DNA of 64,000 bases, taken from positions 4,278,001 through 4,342,000 of the forward strand of contig OZ245050.1 in the NCBI GenBank assembly GCA_965224525.1, in the 5' to 3' direction. This stretch comes from Granulosicoccus sp036478565 (lineage in GTDB: Bacteria > Pseudomonadota > Gammaproteobacteria > Granulosicoccales > Granulosicoccaceae). The number at the start of each line of letters is the position of its first letter. Position 1 is the first letter of the stretch. Of this stretch, positions 17,848 through 28,208 are shown piece by piece. A program made the translations under genes and the position numbers. Under the pieces are notes generated by a model, which was not told the DNA's origin, did no database searches, and saw only the letters and a program-made list of their open reading frames with translations.

Positions 17848-18600
17848 CTAATCCGATATCAGACAAACAGCAATATGGCGCAGTCCCTCGACCAGCGGGT
17901 TAATGACTGGCCGTATTGATTCCAGCTGAAAAGGTACTGGCAAATTCTCCGGCAACCGATCCGCATGACCCAGCATAACGACAGCACTGCCACCACGAAT
18001 ACAATGTTTAGCCGCTATCTCTAGAAACGACGCGGGTGCAATAAATGCACGTGAAGTCACTTGCTGAACCAGAGCCGTAACCGACTCGATGCGATCCTGC
18101 ATCACCGTGACATTCTGCAAACCGAGTTCAAGCATTACCTGCTGTTGGAAACGTGTCTTTTTACCATTTGACTCAACAGAAAGAAAATGCAGATCTGGCC
18201 GGACAATTGCCAGGGGAAATACAGGCAATCCGGCACCGCTGCCTATATCCAGTATATCGGCAGTAATTGAATCGCGGTGTGGATCCATATCTACACCCTC
18301 GCCCGTCTTCATGTTATCGCCGGAGATGATCTCTTCTTCGGACTCACTGACCTGACCATTAATCTCGGGCACCATGCTTCGACGAGGCAAGCTTGCCAGC
18401 AGTGCCAGGCTATCAATGATGTGGTAACCGACCATGTCATCCTGATTACGCACCGCAGTCAGGTTGTAGACGCGATTCCACTTTTTCAGCAGGTTCAGAA
18501 AGTCGAGTAGCTGCCCGTTTGCCTGCGGATCAATGTCAATACCCGCACTTGCCAGACCACGATCCAGAATTTCGTTAAGGCTACCGGTATTCTCAGGCAC
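17848..18600 (-). CDS. rsmG: 16S rRNA (guanine-527-N7) methyltransferase
   Basis: A 250-residue SAM-dependent enzyme, also called GidB, that methylates G527 of 16S rRNA. The N-terminal part has LLKKWNRVYNLTAVRN, and the SAM motif is DIGSGAGLPVFPLAIVRP. Between them is an acidic insertion of about 40 residues, so the protein is longer than E. coli RsmG (207). In motif I the usual Gly after LP is Val. The GTG start overlaps the mnmG stop by 8 nt (GTGCCTGA), so translation is coupled. Confidence 0.93.
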   Translation of the reverse strand: MPENTGSLNEILDRGLASAGIDIDPQANGQLLDFLNLLKKWNRVYNLTAVRNQDDMVGYHIIDSLALLASLPRRSMVPEINGQVSESEEEIISGDNMKTGEGVDMDPHRDSITADILDIGSGAGLPVFPLAIVRPDLHFLSVESNGKKTRFQQQVMLELGLQNVTVMQDRIESVTALVQQVTSRAFIAPASFLEIAAKHCIRGGSAVVMLGHADRLPENLPVPFQLESIRPVINPLVEGLRHIAVCLISD

Positions 18601-20500
18601 TTCTTTTTAACGATCGTTTTTTAAGATGCACCAACAACAGGGAGATCGCCGCAGGTGTCATCCCGGGCAAACGCGACGCTTGCGCAATGGTTTCAGGTCG
18701 ATGCTCTGCTAGCTTTTGACGAGCCTCATTAGAGAGCCCTTTTACCAGGCTGTAGTCAAAATTGTCTGGCAAGACTATTGAATGCTGCTCGCGTGTGCGC
18801 TCGATATCCTGCCGCTGTCGATCAAGGTAGCCCGCGTATTTTCCCTGCACTTCCACCTGACCAATAACTGCGGCATCAAGATCAGCATCATCCGATTCAG
18901 CCCAACGAAGCAACTCAGCCAACCGCACTTCCGGCATCTTAAGTAGCTCGCTGAAACGCCGTTCGCGTACTAGCTCAATGCCGGTATGTTGAGATAGTGT
19001 GTTGGCGATTGCAGTGTCCGGTCGAATCCACTGTGTGTGCAATCGGCTTTTCAATGCTTCCACCGCCTGCGCCTTCTCTGAAAAAGCCTTCCAGCGCACA
19101 TCAGAGACCAGACCCAGCTGCCAGCCCTTCTCAGTCAGCCTGAGATCCGCGTTGTCTTCGCGCAACATCAACCGGTACTCTGCACGACTGGTAAACATAC
19201 GATAGGGCTCTCGTGTGCCACGCGTAATCAGGTCGTCGATTAATACACCAATATACGCTTCATCACGACGTGGAGTCCAGGGCTCAACACCTCGTACCTG
19301 CCGCGAAGCATTCAAGCCTGCTATAAGACCTTGCGCTGCAGCCTCTTCATAGCCTGTCGTGCCATTGATCTGCCCGGCGAAAAACAAACCACTGACATCT
19401 CTTGTTTCAAGTGATGAACGCAAACCTCGCGGATCGAAATAGTCATACTCAATGGCGTACCCCGGCCGAAGAATATGCGCATTTTCAAATCCACGAATGG
19501 ATTGCACATAGTCAATTTGAACATCGAACGGCAAACTGGTGGAGATCCCGTTCGGGTAGACTTCGTGCGTATTCAAACCTTCCGGTTCAATAAATATTTG
19601 GTGCGAATCACGGTCTGCAAAACGTACGATCTTGTCTTCGATTGACGGGCAATAACGTGGCCCTACGCCCTCGATATCACCGGCAAACAAGGGTGAACGA
19701 TGCAGTGCCGAGCGGATGATGTCATGTGTGCGAACATTAGTTTGAGTGAGGTGACAATGCACCTGCTGCGGGTGATCACTGATACTGCCGAGATACGAGA
19801 ACACAGGCCGCGGCTCATCACCTGACTGAGCTTGCAAATGTGTGTAGTCAATTGAACGGCCATCGATACGAGGCGGTGTGCCTGTTTTCAATCGGCCTGT
19901 CTGAAACGGTAGTTCACGCAAGCGATGCGCCAGTGTCGTGGCTGGCGGATCACCGGCTCGTCCGGCTGCCTGTTGTGACTCACCTATATGTATCTTGCCC
20001 GCGAGAAATGTACCGGCAGTCAGCACAACGGTTGCTGCGTTGAAACGAACACCCAATGCCGTGACAACACCACTGATGCGTGCCGTACTGGAACCTGTAC
20101 TGCATGACTCCAGCGACAAATCATCAACAGCCTGTTGAAACAAAGTGAGATTGGACTGATTTTCCAGAATCTTACGAATTGCCTGCCGGTAAAGCTGTCG
20201 GTCTGCCTGCGCGCGCGTGGCCTGCACCGCTGGCCCCTTGCGGGCATTCAGCGTACGAAAGTGAATGCCGGCTTGATCTGCAGCAATCGCCATTGCGCCA
20301 CCCAGAGCATCGATTTCCTTGACCAGATGCCCCTTGCCAATGCCGCCGACCGACGGGTTACAGCTCATCTGACCCAGAGTATCAATGTTGTGTGTCAGCA
20401 GTAAGGTATTCGCACCTGTACGCGCCGCAGCCAACGCCGCCTCGGTTCCGGCATGACCACCACCAACAACAATGACATCAAAGAGTGTGGGGTACTGCAT
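18593..20500 (-). CDS. mnmG: tRNA uridine-5-carboxymethylaminomethyl synthase MnmG
   Basis: A 635-residue FAD enzyme that with MnmE modifies U34 of several tRNAs. The N-terminus FDVIVVGGGHAGTEAALAAA is the FAD-binding motif. DTLGQMSCNPSVGGIGKGHL and GLFFAGQINGTTGYEEAAAQ are family signatures. I chose ATG 20500, matching the E. coli start (629 residues), over an in-frame start at 20620 that would add 40 unrelated residues. It is the upstream partner of rsmG. Confidence 0.96.
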   Translation of the reverse strand: MQYPTLFDVIVVGGGHAGTEAALAAARTGANTLLLTHNIDTLGQMSCNPSVGGIGKGHLVKEIDALGGAMAIAADQAGIHFRTLNARKGPAVQATRAQADRQLYRQAIRKILENQSNLTLFQQAVDDLSLESCSTGSSTARISGVVTALGVRFNAATVVLTAGTFLAGKIHIGESQQAAGRAGDPPATTLAHRLRELPFQTGRLKTGTPPRIDGRSIDYTHLQAQSGDEPRPVFSYLGSISDHPQQVHCHLTQTNVRTHDIIRSALHRSPLFAGDIEGVGPRYCPSIEDKIVRFADRDSHQIFIEPEGLNTHEVYPNGISTSLPFDVQIDYVQSIRGFENAHILRPGYAIEYDYFDPRGLRSSLETRDVSGLFFAGQINGTTGYEEAAAQGLIAGLNASRQVRGVEPWTPRRDEAYIGVLIDDLITRGTREPYRMFTSRAEYRLMLREDNADLRLTEKGWQLGLVSDVRWKAFSEKAQAVEALKSRLHTQWIRPDTAIANTLSQHTGIELVRERRFSELLKMPEVRLAELLRWAESDDADLDAAVIGQVEVQGKYAGYLDRQRQDIERTREQHSIVLPDNFDYSLVKGLSNEARQKLAEHRPETIAQASRLPGMTPAAISLLLVHLKKRSLKRSA

Positions 20501-20723
20501 GGGATTAGCTGCCAACTCAGGGCTTGGTAGTATACGGTGTTCACAGTACACGCAAAGAGGTGTTTGTGTTGAGACGCTGCTCTTGCATCTGGATTCCGGC
20601 TGTCCGGGCTGGCAGTTCACACGTATTGAAATCGTTTTACACTCCGCGTCGAGACTGACTGCCCCTATAGCTTCGTTATCCAGCTTTACGGTTCACGCAG
20701 CTTTGCCATAGCCAGGACCACTT

Positions 20724-21920
20724 ATGAAATACAGAATTGTCGCAACCACGCTGATTTGTCTGTTGTTCACTGCCTGTGACAACAACTCATCCGACAACAA
20801 CAATTCACCGGCAAACAACCAAACAACCCCGCGCCTGAGCGCAGGGCCACACCTGGGGTTTATTGTCGGTTTTGATGTATTGGATGCGGACATGACGTCC
20901 TTGGCAGAAACTCTGAGTACCGAGGCTATCAGCGCAGGTAAACGTACGGCAAGAATTCAACTTGACTGGGCGGAGCTTGAACCACAGCCCGGATTTTTCA
21001 ATCAAGAGGAATTGACCGAGCGCCTCGTTGATGCAAAAAAGCAGCAACAATCAGTTTTTGTCACGTTGTCTACACTGGACACTGGCGAATTGACTATACC
21101 AGCAGATCTCATGGCAGCCGACGGTAAAACAGCCGCTGCGGGGCTGGAGCTTGACGGCCCGATAATCAACAGGCGCATGCGCGAGTTTCTTGCCTGGCTT
21201 ATACCAGAACTTGCAGCCTACAACATCTGGGGGTTGTCACTCGCAAACGAGCCATCGACCAATATCGGTGCCATTGCGGAGCAGGAGATTATTGGCTTCC
21301 TGACACAAAGTGCTGACTACGCAAGAACACTGGATGAATATCTTGCCATAACTGTGACCCTGGCAAGCACTACTGACCCAGCCCTTGATGCATTCACATC
21401 AGAAATTATCAGGCATTTGGACATCGGCCTGTTTAACTACTATTGCCTCGCTTTTGAAAACCTGCAAACTACGGACAAGGCGCGCTGGTCCGATGACCTT
21501 GATCTTATGATCAACGCAGCTGAGGGGCGGGATGTATTTTTCCAGGAGCTGGGTTGTCCAGCCGGTTATAGCGACCTTGGTGTCAGCGCTTCAACACCGG
21601 CAGAATCAATCGGTGCAACTCCGCAAATTCAACGTGAGTTCTTTCAGTACATGTTTGATCACATTATAAGCCGTGAGCAACTGCGCGGTGCCAGCGTCTT
21701 TCAGTTGTTCGACTGGTCACCAGAGCTTGCCGATTCGTTTACGCAGTTTCTGATCAATCCTGATGAGCCTGGCAGTGAGTTGACTGCAGCTGCCCTGCGT
21801 GAATGGTTGGGTACTGTTGGCATGTGCCGCTGGTCAAATGGTAACTGTCGTCCTGTCTGGAGTGTTTATCTGGATGCTGTTTCGCGTGCGGCCTCAGTTC
21901 GGAGTTCACTGATTGAATGA
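20724..21920 (+). CDS. Lipoprotein with glycoside hydrolase clan GH-A-like fold
   Basis: 398 residues. The signal ends in the lipobox FTAC (Cys18), followed by Asp19, which in enterobacteria keeps lipoproteins in the inner membrane. A short Asn/Ser-rich linker precedes a TIM-barrel-like domain. RIQLDWAELEPQPGFF near residue 77, SLANEP with Glu176, and VFFQELGCPAGY with Glu275 fit the acid/base (NEP) and nucleophile positions of clan GH-A. The specific family and substrate are not recognised. It is divergent from mnmG and ends 123 bp before the convergent isomerase-like gene. Confidence 0.65.
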   Translation: MKYRIVATTLICLLFTACDNNSSDNNNSPANNQTTPRLSAGPHLGFIVGFDVLDADMTSLAETLSTEAISAGKRTARIQLDWAELEPQPGFFNQEELTERLVDAKKQQQSVFVTLSTLDTGELTIPADLMAADGKTAAAGLELDGPIINRRMREFLAWLIPELAAYNIWGLSLANEPSTNIGAIAEQEIIGFLTQSADYARTLDEYLAITVTLASTTDPALDAFTSEIIRHLDIGLFNYYCLAFENLQTTDKARWSDDLDLMINAAEGRDVFFQELGCPAGYSDLGVSASTPAESIGATPQIQREFFQYMFDHIISREQLRGASVFQLFDWSPELADSFTQFLINPDEPGSELTAAALREWLGTVGMCRWSNGNCRPVWSVYLDAVSRAASVRSSLIE

Positions 21921-22042
21921 TCCAGCCGGCGTGCCATTTTTGCAATGTGTCAAAACGCTTGCTTTGCCCGGTGTATTTCAGCCAGCAGGTGCACTCATCG
22001 GTATTTTTTTGCGGCGCTGTTGGAGTCTGTGCGGCTGATGCA

Positions 22043-22813
22043 TTATTTGCCGCCAAGCGCTATGCGCCAGTCAAGGCGCTCCGCATGGACGGATTTCGCA
22101 GTGTACTCACAACCGAACAGTCCTGAATAACCAGCACGGCGGAATGCCGTCAGAAGCTCGGCGTAGTCCAGCGCAGCTGCCTGGCCCGACTCTGGCTCTG
22201 ACCTATCCGGGTAGGAAGCTATCTGTATGTGTCCAACCATATTGGAATATCGCTCATAGGTCTCCAGCACGCTGCCATGCTCGGCCCGCACATGAAAGCA
22301 ATCGAACAAGATCTGCAAACGGGTATTGCCAACTTCATCCAGAATTCGAGCAGCCTGCTCAACGGTGCGGAGAAAGTAGCCCGGCATTTTTTCCTGACAA
22401 AGCGGTTCTATCAATATTACGCAATCTGTCTGATCAAGAGCATAGGCCAATGATGTGGCAAATGTGTCATGTGCATCTGCCGCCTGTGTTTTTCCGGCCA
22501 ATACATGTATGGCCCCGGCGCCTGTCGCGTCTGCCATCTCTATCGCTGCATCTATATCACGCATTGCCTGATCGTGTTGTTCCGCCATAGCGGCACACCC
22601 GGCCGTAGCACCCATGCGTATATTCAACCCGACTACTGGCAGATCTGTATCGTTCAGGCAAGTCTTGAGCTTTGATAAATCAACACTTTGCGCCTCATCA
22701 TGAAACTCCACTGCGTCATAGCCGTCTTTGTGAGCCGCATATATACGCTCGATAAAACTTAATTCCGGATACAGGAATCCGGTGTTGGCCGAGAACTCGA
22801 ATGTGGTTTTCAT
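22043..22813 (-). CDS. Hydroxypyruvate isomerase / 2-oxo-tetronate isomerase-like enzyme
   Basis: A 256-residue TIM-barrel sugar isomerase of the Hyi/OtnI type. It begins KTTFEFSANTGFLYPELSFI. It has GYDAVEFHDEAQ, the metal-ligand strand ILIEPLCQEKMPGYFL, LQILFDCFHVRAEHG, and the C-terminal FGCEYTAK. ATG 22813 is preceded by GGGG at a workable distance; the frame is open 18 codons further but without matching the family. It converges on the GH-A-like lipoprotein. An HpcH-type aldolase and a keto-acid-type TRAP system near 57-64 kb could act in related hydroxy-/keto-acid metabolism, but they are 35 kb away. Confidence 0.8.
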   Translation of the reverse strand: MKTTFEFSANTGFLYPELSFIERIYAAHKDGYDAVEFHDEAQSVDLSKLKTCLNDTDLPVVGLNIRMGATAGCAAMAEQHDQAMRDIDAAIEMADATGAGAIHVLAGKTQAADAHDTFATSLAYALDQTDCVILIEPLCQEKMPGYFLRTVEQAARILDEVGNTRLQILFDCFHVRAEHGSVLETYERYSNMVGHIQIASYPDRSEPESGQAAALDYAELLTAFRRAGYSGLFGCEYTAKSVHAERLDWRIALGGK

Positions 22814-23177
22814 AAACCCCAATAACGCTCTATTGTCATATGCATGGCCGCGCAGAGGTACATACATAAAACTGATTGTTGTTCATTCCTACATTTAAGT
22901 ACAGTCAAAGTCTGTATTTACCTATCAGTCCAGTTAGTGCTTACCCGAATTACCAGTGAAGTAGTAGTGATTTGGCATACACCACATCAACTGAAGTGCT
23001 AGCGTGTAATCCTCTTGATGCACAGTTGTTAGTTCATGCATCAAGAATAGTTTACCCGAAATAAGGGTAAGCGAAAACGATCCGATATGCAGAACCTCAT
23101 TCGAACACACATACCGGTTTACGCAAGATCAACAATCCTGACAACAGGATAGATCTGACATCAATGTGGAGATGATC
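22814..23177. other. Divergent intergenic region with several dyads
   Basis: The region holds a perfect 10-bp inverted repeat TCTTGATGCA/TGCATCAAGA at 23013-23046, and TTACCC/GGGTAA arms at 23052-23070. TTACCCGAA is repeated at 22941 and 23052. These are candidate operators for the divergent genes. A short frame starts at ATG 23178 with GGAG upstream; it is described with the next gene. Confidence 0.5.
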
Positions 23178-23967
23178 ATGGCGACATTCAAAGTACGCGA
23201 AAGAAGCCTGCAACAGACATCAGTCATTGGCAGTATTTTCAGAGTCTCTTTACAAAGCTTCACCGCCCTGCAAAGATGATCTCGAAATCAGTTTCAGCAG
23301 CAAGGCTCGACCAATCGTCGATCGTTATGTTCCCGATATCAAGCAGGCAGTGCCAGCACCTGAAACTCTGTACACGGAAGCACCAACCGTATCTACCGAT
23401 CGTGGTTGCATCGGCTATGCGTGGTTTCTGTATCGTCTTGCACAACTCAGAGAGAATCCTGATTTGCTTGCGATCGCAGATATCTGGTGCCGGCGGGCTC
23501 TGACTGAAATTGACAAACCGGACGCGTTCTTCACCCTACCTTCCGCAAATAACGTCGTGCAGATCGACTCTTGTTCGATAATGCACCGCGCACCTGGAGC
23601 CTACTATGTACATGCGCTTGTATGCCACGCGCGCGGAGACCTGAGTGGACTGCGCACTTGCATTGATAAACTGCTTGTTGCCATACAACCGGACAGTACT
23701 GTAATTGATGTGACACTGGGCCGCGCTGGCAATCTCATCGCTATGGTAAACCTGCTTGCAGCCATATCCACATCACTTCTGATAGATTCAACACGTTTGG
23801 TAGAAGCAACGAAACAGGAAGTGGACTTTCTCTCGCACAAACTGAGCGAGGCTTCCTCCAGGAGCCGACAAACAAACTTACAGTCTATTCTGGGGAGCTT
23901 TGGGCTGTGCATTGACGCTCGAAGAGCTGCAGTATCCGGAACAAGCCTGCATGCCCTTGTTTACTGA
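23178..23967 (+). pseudogene. LanC-like helical-hairpin protein, truncated and probably frameshifted
   Basis: The main frame (23227-23967, 246 residues) has only a TTG near its start and no ribosome site. A well-spaced GGAG and ATG lie at 23178 in another frame that stops at 23279, so a +1 shift within the overlap is likely. The main frame shows RGCIGYAWFLYRLAQL, SIMHRAPGAYYVHALV and DVTLGRAGNLIAMVNLL, which resemble three successive alpha-hairpin repeats of LanC-type lanthionine cyclases. The C-terminal half, which holds the zinc ligands of real LanC proteins, is absent. No precursor peptide or LanB/LanM partner is adjacent. The family call is tentative. Confidence 0.4.
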
Positions 23968-24148
23968 TGCTGCTTGGCCTGCAGCCTGAACCTGCAATGG
24001 AGGAACAGGACTCAGAATTCCAATAAGGGATACTGTATTATATGCAAGACAGGGTTTACGCGTACTGCCAGCTTGTCGAGAAATCAATTGAAGCGAAACT
24101 TTACTCTGAAATGGCGAATGACAATATGTCCGCAACTGGAGGCTTGAA

Positions 24149-27139
24149 TTGAATAGCAAATTTCTCGCAGCACTGCTTTTCTTTCTGAGCCTGTACCAAC
24201 CCGCACACGCCGCACAATGGCAACGTATCAATATCGGTGGTGGCGGCGCCATGAATATTGTGGCCGCTGGCCCCGATGGCACGCTGATAGCTGGCACTGA
24301 TCTTGCCGGGGCGTATATTAAAAAATCCAGTAGCTCACAGTGGCAGATGATCACGCCAGACCATGGCGTGTCGGATACGCATATCACGGGTGTTGCATTC
24401 CACCCATCAAATTCCAACACCATCATGTTGGCAACAGAAGGTGGCCTCTACTTGAGTGACAACGGCGGTACAGATTTCTCACACGTTGATCACGCACCTG
24501 GCCAGTCAGCTCTCTACGAAGGAAAATTCCTGAGCATCGCTTTTCAACCATCGGCACCAGGCAGCGGTACACCCGCCACCGTCTATGCATCAAGAATCTC
24601 TAACTACAATATTGCAGATGGAAAAATATTACGCAGCGATGATGGCGGGCATAGTTTTGTTTACACCGCTGACCTCATACCTGCAGGTACCGAGGATGCA
24701 GACAACATAACGATCACAAAAATTGTCATTCACCCCGACAACCCGGATGTGGTTCTGGCACTGGCTAATCAAGAGCGGCAATTTCGTGAAGCCGGAGTAA
24801 CAACGATAAATGCGCTCTACATGAGTGATGACAGAGGCAACACATGGACGCAGCTTGCACAAGAATTTCAGGAAATAAGCGACGTCGCCTTCAACCCCAT
24901 TGCCCCATACCACGCCTTTATATCAAGGGTCTCCGCACCTCACCAGGCCAAAGTTCACTACGCTGTATCTGACGTTGCCAGTGACAACTGGCAGCTCGCT
25001 TTCACCACACCTGCATACGACGACCAGTATTATCAGCCTGTCCTTGTGTTGTGGCCTGATGCATCCACACCACGTTCGATGCGTGCCATCAATATCGATA
25101 CCACTTACCATTTTCAAACGCAGGCTGGTTGGCGGATTTTCAACAGCAGCGGTAATGCCGACGGCTGGCAAAGTTCAGGGTTCGGGAAAAGCCGCGAGTG
25201 GGCGGGCACTCATACAGACTGGAATCTTGGCTGGTCCAGATTTTTCACCATACTCTCCCCTACACTTGAATCTATCAATCACACCATCGGCTTTGATCTG
25301 TCAAATCCCGACAAGCTACTGTGGGCCACCAACCAGTTTGTTTTCAGTGCTCAACCGATGGCAACGAGTAACGGTAGTCACACGCTGGCCTTTGAAAACC
25401 TGGCGACTACAGGCAGCACGACGAGCAACTGGTCATCCAGTGGGCTGGATAACATCACACCATTCATACTTGAAGTAAACGCCAAAAACCCCGAAGTGAT
25501 TTATGCGGGCTTGAATGATCTGGGCTGCACCGTTAGCGACGACCGAGGCACTTCCTGGAGGCAGTGCTCCCATAATTCCAATAGTTGGGAGGGTGGCATC
25601 AATCCCGATGTGTCCTACGGAGGTGTCGTGTCGGCATTGATTTCCGACCCCAGGAATGCTGCAACTGTATGGATGTTTGCCGCAGGCACTCAAAGAACCC
25701 CTGTTTCGCCCTTACGCAGCACAACGTCCGGTTCCAGCTGGAACTCTTATGATGACCAATGGCAGGCCGATCAGAACCCGTCAACACCGGATATATACGG
25801 CCTGTCGCTGGACCCCCAAAGCGATATGTCTGCTCGGCGTCTGTATGTAACGGTAGCCGGTGCTGTCTATAAAAGCGAGGATGGTGGCCAACAATGGGCG
25901 GAAGCATATGACTGCGACGGTGGTTGCCGGGTGACTGAAGTGGCTGGCAACGGTATTGTCTACGCTGGCGGTGAAGCCGGACTATTTGTCTCATCCGACC
26001 ACGGTACAAACTGGACTACCGTTCTCGATGCTGCGCAAGTAGATGGCAACTTTACTGCAATAGTCGATGAAACAAAACAGCAGGTTTTCAATCGCAATGC
26101 CTGGTCCGGCGTTTCGGGTATTGCCATTGACCCGCAGGTTCCGGAAATTGTTTACGCCGCTGTTTTCAGTACCGATAATTCGCAGGGCGTTTACAAATGT
26201 GATATATCAGGCGCCACAACCAGCTGCGACACGCCCACGCCAATGCCCGCTCTGGACAGCGCTTATGTTCGAGACATTGCGGTAGATCCGAACAACGCCC
26301 AAAACCTGTTTGCCACCTCATCGTCAGCTTACACCTCTGGCGGCTTCTTACCGGGCTCCACTGGCGTCTGGCGTTCAACTGATGGTGGCTCCAGCTGGCA
26401 AACGTTAAACGATGGGCTGGATTGGCCTATGGCATTTGCCATCACAGTTGACCCAACTGACGGCAATATTGTCTATACAGGATCGCCTGGTGGCGGCAAT
26501 TACCGTATTAACCTTGATGATCAACAACCGCCTGCTGCCACGCTACAAAACCCGGCTGGAAATATAAACGACAACACGCCAACATACCAGTGGAATGCAG
26601 TTGCAAATGCGAGCTGGTATTACCTGTGGGTACGCGATCAAGGCGGCGTCAAGATCAAACTCTGATATACCGCCGGCCAGGCTGGTTGTATTGATGGCTT
26701 CGGCGTTTGCTCCGTCTCACCATTGGTCCCTCTGAGCAACGGATCAGCCCACTGGTGGGTAAGAACCTGGAACTCTTCTGGCTACGGGCCGTGGAGCAAC
26801 GCACGTGCTTTTAATGTAAATGCGTCAGATAGCCCGCCTGCTGCAACCACTTTGCTCGCACCTGCTGGTGGAATCACTGATTCAACGCCCTCGTATCGCT
26901 GGCATGCAGAAGCGGCATCAAGTTGGTACCACCTCTGGGTCAATGATAGCTCGGGAAACAGGATCAAACGCTGGTACACAGCGGCGCAAGCCGGTTGCAG
27001 TGATGGCAGTAGTGTGTGCGAAGTGACTCCGCCAGACGAACTGGCAGATGGCAGCGGCCGTTGGTGGGTATTGACCTGGAATGTCCATGGTCGCGGACTA
27101 TGGAGTAACAGCCGCCGCTTTTCAGTGGGCAGCCCTTAA
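24149..27139 (+). pseudogene. Secreted BNR/sialidase-type propeller protein interrupted by TGA
   Basis: The TTG start has a perfect GGAGG 6 nt upstream and a signal peptide ending YQPAHA. The N-terminal ~800 residues carry many Asp-box-like repeats (SDNGGTDFSH, SDDRGNTWTQ, SEDGGQQWAE, STDGGSSWQT), as in sialidase, GH74 and sortilin-type propellers. Codon 839 (26663-26665) is TGA, but the same frame continues to 27139. The interrupted module would read IKL-stop-YTAGQAGC and matches the second C-terminal module IKRWYTAAQAGC, where that codon is TGG. The second module ends WVLTWNVHGRGLWSNSRRF. A single G-to-A change thus splits a 996-codon gene. Without it the protein would be an intact secreted carbohydrate-active or adhesive protein. 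Confidence 0.85.
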
Positions 27140-27149
27140 TTCCACCAAC

Positions 27150-28208
27150 CTAATCTCGCTCACCCACTGTCATGTTTCTGTAAGTATAGATCGGGTCATC
27201 TATCATGCGCTGACCGGCTTCATCTTCCAGAAACAGATTAGCTTGCCTGGCCACAACATTACCTTCTTCATCACGGGATACATCGTTCAATTCAAAACGA
27301 ATCTGTTTCGGGTCCTCGAAAATCATGCCGGAGAAGGTTTTTTTATTCATTGACTTGAACACCGGGTCTTTGACATCAAACTCATCTCGAGCCACTTCTT
27401 TGAGCAGCGCAATCATGCCATGGGTACCAAAATTACCTGGCACAACCGGATCCTCTCTGAAGTGAAATCGCAGCGGCCAAAGATTTTGGTCAATAGGCTG
27501 GGTGGCGTTAACGCACAACTCAGAATCGTCGTTGCGCAAAGACGTTTTTGATTGCACGTCATAAATCGGAACTCGCAGCATGTGCGCATCTGTTGTATCA
27601 CCCGCATTTTTAACACCCAGCGTTCCACCGTATTGCTTGCGTAGATCGAGAATGTCCTGCGGCCGAAGAATACCGACAATAACGTTTTTTGTTTCCAGTA
27701 TTAACTCACCGGCTTCATCCAGAATGCGACCATTGAAAACAGCGGTGCCGCCTTCACTGTCTTTGTTCTGCATCCATTTTCGTTTCTGCAAACTGAAGGT
27801 GATGGTTTTACCAGCGGTAAAATCAAGAGACTGGTGCAGCTTGCACACACCTGACGACAAGGCGCGCCCGATGCCGTCTGCCTTGCGCGCGCCCCAGAAT
27901 CCGACCAGCTGATCGAGCTGATCCTGAAACAGCATTTCGAGCGACTCGGACGTATCGAAGGCCCAATCTTCTTTGTCATTCGGAAAGGTAAAAGTGCCCT
28001 CGATGACCTTGTCATCAATCAGGTCAATTTTGTCGACACACAATATCGGACGCAATGGCAGTTTGGCCAGGCTTTCATTGCCCAGCTGGCCCTCGCCATG
28101 CAGCTCGAGCAGTCGGCCGTTAAACCGCAGCAATTTTTTCCAATCCAGTGCTTTGAGTTGTTGATCATCGAGCGCATCCAGTTCTTCGATGCTGTATTCA
28201 GTTGACAT
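27150..28208 (-). CDS. Double hot-dog FabA-like dehydratase domain protein
   Basis: 352 residues with two FabA-type hot-dog units. The first (about 45-195) has QLDQLVGFWGARKADGIGRAL, similar to the FabA helix, but lacks the catalytic His motif. The second (about 205-345) has LRFHFREDPVVPGNFGTHGM, which matches the HFxxDPVxPG motif and keeps the His. The arrangement recalls the paired dehydratase domains of polyunsaturated fatty acid synthases, here as a stand-alone protein. Beta-hydroxyacyl-ACP dehydration is inferred. It lies between the BNR pseudogene and uvrD with no other lipid genes. Confidence 0.6.
   Translation of the reverse strand: MSTEYSIEELDALDDQQLKALDWKKLLRFNGRLLELHGEGQLGNESLAKLPLRPILCVDKIDLIDDKVIEGTFTFPNDKEDWAFDTSESLEMLFQDQLDQLVGFWGARKADGIGRALSSGVCKLHQSLDFTAGKTITFSLQKRKWMQNKDSEGGTAVFNGRILDEAGELILETKNVIVGILRPQDILDLRKQYGGTLGVKNAGDTTDAHMLRVPIYDVQSKTSLRNDDSELCVNATQPIDQNLWPLRFHFREDPVVPGNFGTHGMIALLKEVARDEFDVKDPVFKSMNKKTFSGMIFEDPKQIRFELNDVSRDEEGNVVARQANLFLEDEAGQRMIDDPIYTYRNMTVGERD

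Noticed and set aside
18043..18058. CACGTG core inside rsmG as a parS site
   Set aside because: Outside the six central bases and two As it does not match the parS palindrome; no convincing parS was found in the window.
26663..26665. TGA read as selenocysteine
   Set aside because: The sister module has Trp there, no Sec-type context or downstream structure was evident, and the protein is not a redox enzyme.
26723..27139. Separate 138-residue gene
   Set aside because: Same frame and same module as the upstream BNR gene; it is the piece after the TGA, not an independent gene.
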